A stretch of DNA of 64,000 nt, from contig UQWS01000010.1 of the NCBI GenBank assembly GCA_900544875.1, positions 5,265 to 69,264 of the forward strand. The letters are read 5' to 3'. The DNA comes from an uncultured Collinsella sp. GTDB lineage: Bacteria > Actinomycetota > Coriobacteriia > Coriobacteriales > Coriobacteriaceae. How positions within the stretch are numbered: position 1 is the first letter of the stretch; every line of letters begins with the position of its first letter. The position numbers were made by a program, and so were the translations under genes. Below, piece after piece: positions 26,400-33,446 of the stretch. Below the pieces are notes generated by a model, which searched no databases, was not told where the DNA came from, and was given only the letters and a program-made list of their open reading frames with translations.

Positions 26400-28124
26400 G
26401 TGGACGAGGAAGCAAGCATCATCCTGGGGGATGCCATCGCCTTTTGCCAGCGCGACGGCCAAGATGCACGCCTCATCAACATGCTGGGGCAATCGCGCGC
26501 CATAAGCCTGACCGAAGATACGCTCACGATCGAGGCCCCCTCGCGCTTTGCCATCGCGCAGCTCAAAAAGCATCAGCCGACTATTGAGGCCTATCTGGAA
26601 GAAATCGCCTTTGCTCCGATCGCGCTCGACATCGTGGCACCGCAAGGCGCAACGGCCGAATCTGCTGCCGCGACGGTGCCCGCCACGGCTCCCGCTGCTT
26701 CCCCTGCGGCGCCAGCCTCCGCAGGCGACGTGCCGACAATCGAGCACCAGCACAGCGATGTTTCCCGTGAAACCATGGCACCGTTGCCGACCGCCGCTGC
26801 GACGTCAACGAACGCACCCGTCACGCACATGCCCATCGCTCATGACGCAGCGGCGGGCGCGGATTCGGGCATTGCAATCAAGAACACGCTCTCGGCCGAT
26901 GATTTTCGTCGCATGATGAACCAGATGAAGGGCGGAGCGCCGACTAAGTCCACGCAAGCCGCGACCCCCGCTTCACCCATGCCAGCACCGACCGTGCCGG
27001 CCGAGCAGAATACGGATGGAGCCCCACTCGCCGCGAACTCAAAATTTACCTTTGAGAACTTTGTCTACGGCCCCGAGAACAGCCATGCCTATCGCTCGGC
27101 ACTCAAGTTTGCCGCCCTCGCGGACGAGCGCGGCACGTGCACATCGCTGTTCATCTACGGCAAATCGGGCCTGGGCAAGACGCACCTGCTGCTTGCCATC
27201 AAAAACGAGCTCGCCGAGAAGTCGCCCGAGATCAAGGTCAAGTATGCCAACTCCCAGGCATATCTGGACGACCTGATGACCGAGTTCGACCGCCAAAAGA
27301 AGAGCAACGCCCCTATCATGCAGGCATACCACGGCGTGGACGTGCTCATCATCGATGACATCCAAAACATCATCGGCAAGCGCGCGAGCGTGGACTACTT
27401 TTTCCAGCTCATGGACGAGTTCATCCGCAACAACAAGAAGGTCGTCATCGCGGCAGACCGCGCCCCCAAGGACCTGAGCATGGACGAGCGTCTGACCAGC
27501 CGCTTCAACGCCGGCATGCTCTGCCTGGTCGCAGAGCCCAGCTACGAGATGAAATACAAGATCTTGCAGCGCTATTACGAGAACACCATCGTCGCCGCTC
27601 CCGACGCAGGCGACGACTCGCTGCTGGCGGCCTATGGGGGCGACAGCGGGCACCTAACCGACGAGCACTTTAAACACATGGCCGAGGTCTCGGGCACCAA
27701 CATCCGCGAACTCGAGAGCTTTTGCGAGCGCTGCGCCGGCGAGGCGGGCGACCGCGAGCGCGAGGGCGGGGAGCTCACCTTTGACGATATCGACGCCATC
27801 GCCAGCCAGTACTTTGACACATCGGCCAAAAAGATCAACGTCCAGACGGTTCAGTCCGTCATCGAAGAGCAGTACGGCGTGACGCACGAGGAGCTCATCG
27901 GCCCGCGTCGCAACGCCAATATCGCCAAAGCACGCCATATTGCCATCTATCTGGCCATCGAGATGTGCGAGATGACGACCACGGCGGTGGGCGCCGAATT
28001 TGGCAACCGCAACCACTCGACCGTCAGCACGAGCTACAAAAAGGTCCAGAAGATGATCCAGGAAGACCGCACCGTCACCGAAGACCTCAAGTCGCTGCGC
28101 GATAAAATTACACTGCGCTCGTAG
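26400..28124 (+). CDS. dnaA: Chromosomal replication initiator DnaA
   Basis: 574 aa AAA+ initiator, about 100 residues longer than usual because of an Ala/Pro-rich domain II (about 80-210). Domain I is at about 1-78. Domain III has Walker A GKSGLGKT (254-261), Walker B VLIIDDIQ and a sensor region. Domain IV ends with the DNA-binding signature FGNRNHSTVSTSYKK; the usual sequence is FGGRDHSTV, so the base-reading Asp is Asn538 here. GTG start behind GGGAGAGA. A parS-like site lies inside the linker codons. Confidence 0.95.
   Translation: MDEEASIILGDAIAFCQRDGQDARLINMLGQSRAISLTEDTLTIEAPSRFAIAQLKKHQPTIEAYLEEIAFAPIALDIVAPQGATAESAAATVPATAPAASPAAPASAGDVPTIEHQHSDVSRETMAPLPTAAATSTNAPVTHMPIAHDAAAGADSGIAIKNTLSADDFRRMMNQMKGGAPTKSTQAATPASPMPAPTVPAEQNTDGAPLAANSKFTFENFVYGPENSHAYRSALKFAALADERGTCTSLFIYGKSGLGKTHLLLAIKNELAEKSPEIKVKYANSQAYLDDLMTEFDRQKKSNAPIMQAYHGVDVLIIDDIQNIIGKRASVDYFFQLMDEFIRNNKKVVIAADRAPKDLSMDERLTSRFNAGMLCLVAEPSYEMKYKILQRYYENTIVAAPDAGDDSLLAAYGGDSGHLTDEHFKHMAEVSGTNIRELESFCERCAGEAGDREREGGELTFDDIDAIASQYFDTSAKKINVQTVQSVIEEQYGVTHEELIGPRRNANIAKARHIAIYLAIEMCEMTTTAVGAEFGNRNHSTVSTSYKKVQKMIQEDRTVTEDLKSLRDKITLRS
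26759..26774. promoter_or_regulatory. parS-like site inside dnaA, two mismatches
   Basis: TGTTTCCCGTGAAACC keeps both GTTTC and GTGAAAC half-site cores of parS and differs at two bases. It lies in the variable linker region of dnaA, about 5 kb from the main array. Confidence 0.5.
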
Positions 28125-28362
28125 GGAAATAGAGACACCTGTTGAAAACTTGTCGAAACCACGGGCATAAGGTGTCTAAAACCCAACCCGCGGTGATGAA
28201 AAGTTTTGCGCAGGTTTTGAACGTGGAAAACCACCCCTGTTGCACACAGGTTGCTGTCGATTCTCTTTCTGGGTCTGACCTGCGTCTTTGGGAGTAATCA
28301 ACAGTTTCGTCAGTGCTATTACTATTATTAAGATATTTATATCTATAGAAAGGTATTAAAAG
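28125..28362. other. Probable replication origin, right part (dnaA to dnaN)
   Basis: A 238-bp gene-free interval. It holds CCTGTTGAAAA at 28138-28148 (reverse complement of the left-side motif), TGAAAACTTGTCGAAA at 28143-28158, and a short AT-rich stretch at about 28314-28360 (repeated TATT/ATAT) that could be the unwinding element just before dnaN. Confidence 0.6.
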
Positions 28363-29466
28363 ATGAAGTTCACCGTCAGCCAGAGCTCGCTTACACAAGC
28401 CATCGGCGTCGTTATGAAGGGTGTCGCTTCGGCATCCACCCTCCCCATCCTGTCGGGCGTGCTCGTTAAGGCCCAAGACGGCATCTTGGAATTCCAGACC
28501 TCTAACTACACCATCTCGATCCGTCATCGCATCGCGGCGCATGTCGAAGAAGAGGGCGAGATGGTTATTCCCTGTAAGATGCTCTCCAATATCACCAAGA
28601 CCCTCCCCGATGCCCCGGTCACCTTTGAGCTGTCCGAGCGCCAGGTGCTGATTGGTTGCGAGAAGAGCTCTTTTAGGCTGAACACGCTCGATGCCAATGA
28701 CTTCCCCGAGTTTCCGGCCTATGCCATCGAGAGTGCCGTGGAGCTGCCGACCGATGTCTTGTCCGAAATGGTCGGCCGCGTGTGGCGCGTCACCTCGACC
28801 GACAAGGCTCGCCCCATCCTGGGCGGCGTGCACATGAAGGTCGAGAACAACACCGTACGCCTGGTAGCGACCGATTCCTTCCGCTTGGCCGTGTGCGATA
28901 CGCAGGTCGAGACCTCGACCCTCGAGGGCTCCTTTGAGCTTAACGTTCCGGCTGACGCCTTTAACGACGCGCTGAACATCATGGCCAGCCAGGCGACCAT
29001 CATGATCGGGGCTACCGACACCCAGGTCGTCTTCGAGGCCGGCAACACCACCTACGTGTCGCGTCGCATCGAGGGCGTGTACCCCAACTACAAGCAGCTC
29101 ATCCCCGATTCGTGCGTGACGAGCGTCAAGATCGACGTCGCCGCCTTTAACGCCGCCCTCAAGCGCGTGGCCGTTATCGCGAGCGCCAACCCCGCCGTCA
29201 AGTTCGAGATCGATGTCGAGAACGGGCAGATGGGCCTGTCCTCCATTTCCAATGACCAGGACCTTGCGCAGGAGACGATCGATGTCGGGGCCGAGGGCGA
29301 GTCGGGCACCATCGCCTTCAACTACCACTACATCTTCGGCTGCCTCAATGCCCTGTCCAAGGAGAAGGAGATCACGCTGGAGCTCAAGAGCTACTCGCAG
29401 GCGGGCATCTTCAAGTCCTACGACAAGATCAACTACCTGTACCTGGTCATGCCGGTCCGCATCTAG
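28363..29466 (+). CDS. dnaN: DNA polymerase III beta sliding clamp
   Basis: 367 aa ring-forming processivity factor, usual length. Starts MKFTVSQSSLTQAI, has three clamp repeats, and ends with the conserved YLVMPVRI. An AGAAAGG ribosome site precedes the start. It is followed by recF after 9 nt. Confidence 0.97.
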   Translation: MKFTVSQSSLTQAIGVVMKGVASASTLPILSGVLVKAQDGILEFQTSNYTISIRHRIAAHVEEEGEMVIPCKMLSNITKTLPDAPVTFELSERQVLIGCEKSSFRLNTLDANDFPEFPAYAIESAVELPTDVLSEMVGRVWRVTSTDKARPILGGVHMKVENNTVRLVATDSFRLAVCDTQVETSTLEGSFELNVPADAFNDALNIMASQATIMIGATDTQVVFEAGNTTYVSRRIEGVYPNYKQLIPDSCVTSVKIDVAAFNAALKRVAVIASANPAVKFEIDVENGQMGLSSISNDQDLAQETIDVGAEGESGTIAFNYHYIFGCLNALSKEKEITLELKSYSQAGIFKSYDKINYLYLVMPVRI

Positions 29467-29475
29467 CACTGCGCC

Positions 29476-30582
29476 ATGACCATGTTCGCCCGCGATCTTT
29501 CCGTCGCACACTACCGCAGCTTCGATAGCTATCACCTTGCCCTGGACGAGGGCGTGACGATACTTGCGGGACCCAACGCGGTGGGAAAGACCAATCTCAT
29601 AGAGGCGCTGCAGCTGCTGACGAGCGGCGCCTCGTTTAGGCATCCGACCGCAGCCGAGCTCGTCCATGACGGCGTGGGCTCGTGCAAGATCGAGCTGAGG
29701 CTCGAGGGCGACGGCCGCGTGCTTGATATGGGATTGAGCGCGGAGGACGGTAAGCGCTCGTTTAGCCGCAACGGCAAGAGATGCTCTGCCGCCGGTGTGC
29801 GCGGGGTTCTTCCGAGCGTGCTGTTTTGCCCCGACCATCTGGACATGGTTAAGCGTGGCGCCAGTGTGCGCCGCGCCGCCCTCGATGACTTTGGCATGCA
29901 GCTGAGCGCACGCTATGCCGATCTTGCGAGCACCTATGGGCGCTGCGTGACCCAGCGTAACGCCTTGCTCAAGGAGACCTGGTGCTGCCGCGAGATGCTC
30001 GGCGCGTGGAACGATTCGATTGCCCGCGCGGGCTCGGCCCTGCTCGTGCACCGGTTGGCTCTGCTCGACCGGCTGGCGGGCCATGTGCACACTGCCTACG
30101 GGCAAGTAGCGTCAGGTGAGGCCGCCAACGTGACCTATGCGTCCACGCTGGGGGCTTTGCCCCAGGTCGAGGATCGCGAAGAGCTGAAGGGTTGGGCGTA
30201 CGAGCGCATGCTGGCCGCCCTTGACGAGCATGCCGACGAGGAAATTCGCCGCGGCGTGACGTTGGTGGGACCGCATCGCGACGAGATTGAGTTTACCGTG
30301 GCGGGTCGCTCCGCCCGTTCATTTGCCAGCCAAGGACAGCAGCGCACGCTGGTGCTGTCCTGGAAGGTGGCCGAGGTTGCCGTGGCTCGCGATGTCCTGG
30401 GCACCGCCCCACTGCTGCTTCTGGACGACGTGATGAGCGAGCTCGACGGCGAGCGTCGCGGCGCTTTCCTGCGGCTGATTGGCGATGATATCCAGACGGT
30501 CATAACTACGACCAACCTGGGGTACTTTACCGATGACCTGCTTGATCGAGCCAAGGTGGTGAGCATGGGTGAGACGTGCTAA
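29476..30582 (+). CDS. recF: Recombination and repair protein RecF
   Basis: 368 aa SMC-like ATPase of the RecFOR gap-repair pathway. Walker A GPNAVGKTNLIEAL (about 33-46), the signature FASQGQQRTLVLSWK and Walker B LLLDDVMSELD are all present. Its end overlaps the DUF721 gene by 14 nt. Confidence 0.96.
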   Translation: MTMFARDLSVAHYRSFDSYHLALDEGVTILAGPNAVGKTNLIEALQLLTSGASFRHPTAAELVHDGVGSCKIELRLEGDGRVLDMGLSAEDGKRSFSRNGKRCSAAGVRGVLPSVLFCPDHLDMVKRGASVRRAALDDFGMQLSARYADLASTYGRCVTQRNALLKETWCCREMLGAWNDSIARAGSALLVHRLALLDRLAGHVHTAYGQVASGEAANVTYASTLGALPQVEDREELKGWAYERMLAALDEHADEEIRRGVTLVGPHRDEIEFTVAGRSARSFASQGQQRTLVLSWKVAEVAVARDVLGTAPLLLLDDVMSELDGERRGAFLRLIGDDIQTVITTTNLGYFTDDLLDRAKVVSMGETC

Positions 30583-31132
30583 TTACGAGCGCGAGAGCGA
30601 GACAGTCGCCTTCAGCGGGTTTTTGAACGCAGAGCGCCAGCGCATCCTGGCGGCTGCAACGCCTAAGCGCCGTGCGCAGATGGAGGCCGCCGAGGAGTCG
30701 CGCACGGTCTATCGCGCATGGAACGCGGTGTGCTCGGGCACGCGCGAGGGGCGGCATGTGACGGGACTGCGCTACCTGCCCGAGTCCAATGAGCTGCTGG
30801 TGTATCTCGACTCGCCCTCGTGGACGCAGGAAATGACGTTGTTGCGCGAGATCATCCGCGCGCGCATGGAGCGCGCCGGTGCGCATGTGGACGGCCTGGT
30901 GTTCAAAACCACCGCGCCCGGTCACACGCCGCCCGCCGCCAAGGAGCGCCTGCGCCCGGCGACGACCGAGCGCCCGCCGGCCCCGCACGCCGACCTAAGT
31001 GAGGCCGAGTGCACCGAGATCGAGCGCCAGGTGGCGCCCATCGAAGACCAAAAACTGCGCGAGGCCCTCGAGAATGCCATGAGAGCCAGTGCCGAGTGGG
31101 CCAAGGGCGTGCAAAGCAAAAAAGAGCCTTAA
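30569..31132 (+). CDS. DUF721 / DciA-like protein
   Basis: 187 aa with a DUF721 domain (about 40-110, containing VCSGTREGRHVTGLRYLPESNELLVYLDSPSWTQEMTLLREIIRARM). DciA proteins load the replicative helicase in bacteria lacking DnaC/DnaI; position after recF is typical of actinobacteria. The C-terminal part is Pro/Ala-rich and charged. GTG start within recF. The assignment to helicase loading rests on the family and not on visible catalytic residues. Confidence 0.85.
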   Translation: MRRANYERESETVAFSGFLNAERQRILAAATPKRRAQMEAAEESRTVYRAWNAVCSGTREGRHVTGLRYLPESNELLVYLDSPSWTQEMTLLREIIRARMERAGAHVDGLVFKTTAPGHTPPAAKERLRPATTERPPAPHADLSEAECTEIERQVAPIEDQKLREALENAMRASAEWAKGVQSKKEP

Positions 31133-31158
31133 ATCGCATCTGGTGGCCTTGTAGAGCC

Positions 31159-31188
31159 AAATACCCTCGGTCCCGAGGGTATTTTTTT
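31159..31188 (+). terminator. Terminator after DUF721 gene
   Basis: AAATACCCTCGG pairs with CCGAGGGTATTT around a 2-nt loop and runs into TTTTTTT. It ends the dnaN-recF-DUF721 unit before gyrB. Confidence 0.9.
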
Positions 31189-31237
31189 ACGATAAACTAG
31201 TAAGGCTGTACACATTTTCTTGACTGAAGGAGGACGT

Positions 31238-33268
31238 GTGGCAAACGAAAACGATTACGATGGCGGCGAGATTAAGATTCTCGAAGGTCTCGAGGCCGTT
31301 CGTAAGCGCCCGGGCATGTATATCGGCTCGACGAGCGCCAGCGGTCTGCATCACCTGGTGTGGGAGATCGTTGACAACTCCGTCGACGAGGCCATGGCCG
31401 GTTTCTGCACCGAGATCCAGGTGACGGTCCACGCCGACAACTCCATCACGGTCGTCGACAACGGGCGCGGCATCCCCGTCGACGAGCACCCTGTTAAAAA
31501 GATCCCGACGCTCGAGGTCGTCATGACGATCTTGCACGCCGGCGGTAAGTTCGATAACTCGGCCTATAAGGTCTCGGGCGGCCTGCACGGCGTAGGCATC
31601 TCCGTCGTCAACGCACTGTCCAAGCGCGTGGTCGTTCAGGTTCGTCGCGATGGCAACACCTACGAGATGGAGTTCTCGCGCGGCAAGACCGTCAAGAAGA
31701 TGGAGGTCGTGGGCACCTCGGATTCGACGGGCACCACCGTCACCTTCTGGCCCGACGACGAGATCTTCGAGACCTGCATCTACGATTTCGATACGCTGCA
31801 CAACCGTCTGCAGGAGACAGCGTTCCTCAATAAGAACCTCAAGATCGTGCTGACCGACGAGCGCGAGGCGACTCCCCACGTGGAGGAGTTTTGCTACGAG
31901 GGCGGCATCATCGACTTCGTCAAGTTCCTCAACGAGGGCAAGGACGTCCCCGAGGCCTTTAAGGAGCCCATCTACATCGAGGGCAAATCGGACCCGGACG
32001 CTCCCGTGGCCAAGATGGGCGAGGTCGAGGTTTCCCTGCAGTGGAATAGCGGCTACGGCGAGAACGTCATGTCGTTTGCCAACGACATCTACACTCCCGA
32101 GGGCGGCATGCACCTTGAGGGCTTCCGCACCGCGCTCACCCGCGTGATCAACGACTACGCGCGCAAACAGAACCTGCTCAAGGAAAAAGACGCCAACCTG
32201 ACCGGCGACGATGTGCGCGAGGGCCTTTCGGCCGTTATCTCGGTCAAGCTGCCCGATCCGCAGTTTGAGGGGCAGACCAAGGCCAAGCTCGGTAGCTCCT
32301 ATATGCGCGCGCTCACGCTCAAGATCGTGACCGACGGCCTCGCCGATTACTTGGAGGAGCATCCCAAGCCCGCCCGCGAGATCGTCAAGAAGGCGCAACA
32401 GGCCTGCAAGGCGCGCAACGCCGCCCGCAAGGCGCGCGAGGCGACCCGCCGCAAGAGCCTGCTCGAGACGGCGTCCCTGCCCGGTAAGCTCGCTGACTGC
32501 TCAGTGCGCGATGCCGAGCTGACCGAGCTCTTCATCGTAGAGGGCGACTCGGCAGGCGGTTCGGCCAAGGACGGCCGTCGCCGAGACATCCAGGCGATTC
32601 TGCCCCTGCGCGGCAAGATTCTGAACGTCGAACGCGTTGGTGACCATCGCGCGTTCTCGAGCGACACCATCCAGTCGCTGATTACCGCGATCGGCTGCGG
32701 TGTCACGACGAGTGCCGGCGACGGCGGCGACTTCGATATCACCAAGGCGCGCTACCACAAGATCATCATCATGACCGATGCAGACGTCGACGGTGCGCAT
32801 ATCCGCATCCTGCTGCTGACGTTCTTCTACAAGTACATGCGTCCGCTGATCGATGCCGGCTACGTCTATGTTGCCTGCCCGCCTATCTTTGGCATTAAGG
32901 TGCGCAACAAGATCCACTACGTGTATCCCAACGGCCGCCAGCCCGAAGACGAGATCCTGCGCGACACCATTCAGAGCCTGGGCCTGAACCCCGACGAGGA
33001 CGACGAGGACGGCAAGGCCAAGGACGGCAAGATCACCAAGAAGCGCAAGGGCTATACCGTCCAGCGCTACAAGGGTCTGGGCGAGATGGACCCCAAGCAG
33101 CTTGCCTCGACGACGATGGACCCCAAGACCCGCATCCTGCAGCGCGTGTCGATCGAGGACGCCGTGGTGGCGGACCGCGCCGTGCGTGAGCTGATGGGTT
33201 CCGAGGTCGGCTATCGCCGCGAGTACATCGAGAAACATGCGCACGACGCGCGCTTCTTAGACGCCTAG
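31238..33268 (+). CDS. gyrB: DNA gyrase subunit B
   Basis: 676 aa ATPase subunit of gyrase. GHKL motifs EIVDNSVDEAM and DNGRGIPV, the transducer domain, and TOPRIM motifs EGDSAGGSAK and DADVDGAHI are present. The GTG start at 31238 has AAGGAGG upstream; an ATG at 31220 would lie inside the ribosome site. It is followed by gyrA after a palindromic 178-bp gap. Confidence 0.97.
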   Translation: MANENDYDGGEIKILEGLEAVRKRPGMYIGSTSASGLHHLVWEIVDNSVDEAMAGFCTEIQVTVHADNSITVVDNGRGIPVDEHPVKKIPTLEVVMTILHAGGKFDNSAYKVSGGLHGVGISVVNALSKRVVVQVRRDGNTYEMEFSRGKTVKKMEVVGTSDSTGTTVTFWPDDEIFETCIYDFDTLHNRLQETAFLNKNLKIVLTDEREATPHVEEFCYEGGIIDFVKFLNEGKDVPEAFKEPIYIEGKSDPDAPVAKMGEVEVSLQWNSGYGENVMSFANDIYTPEGGMHLEGFRTALTRVINDYARKQNLLKEKDANLTGDDVREGLSAVISVKLPDPQFEGQTKAKLGSSYMRALTLKIVTDGLADYLEEHPKPAREIVKKAQQACKARNAARKAREATRRKSLLETASLPGKLADCSVRDAELTELFIVEGDSAGGSAKDGRRRDIQAILPLRGKILNVERVGDHRAFSSDTIQSLITAIGCGVTTSAGDGGDFDITKARYHKIIIMTDADVDGAHIRILLLTFFYKYMRPLIDAGYVYVACPPIFGIKVRNKIHYVYPNGRQPEDEILRDTIQSLGLNPDEDDEDGKAKDGKITKKRKGYTVQRYKGLGEMDPKQLASTTMDPKTRILQRVSIEDAVVADRAVRELMGSEVGYRREYIEKHAHDARFLDA

Positions 33269-33272
33269 CTTT

Positions 33273-33361
33273 CCCAGGCACCCCATCTTGCCCTTCAGGA
33301 TTTCGGGCGCCGCACGCAAGGCGCGCGCCCTCATCCTTCAGGGCAACCTGGGGCACCTGGA
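33273..33361. repeat. Large imperfect palindrome between gyrB and gyrA
   Basis: The left arm (33273-33311) and right arm (about 33321-33361) can fold into a hairpin of roughly 38-nt arms, e.g. CCAGG-CACCCCA / TGGGGCACCTGG and TTGCCCTTCAGGAT / ATCCTTCAGGGCAA. No U-run follows. The rest of the 33269-33446 gap holds only the gyrA ribosome site. Confidence 0.65.
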
Positions 33362-33446
33362 AAACCTAGGAGGGTTATCCGGTGTTCCCGGTAATTCGTC
33401 TCCGTGGTAGGGAACTAATGGACCACGCAAACCATGAGGAGGTAAC

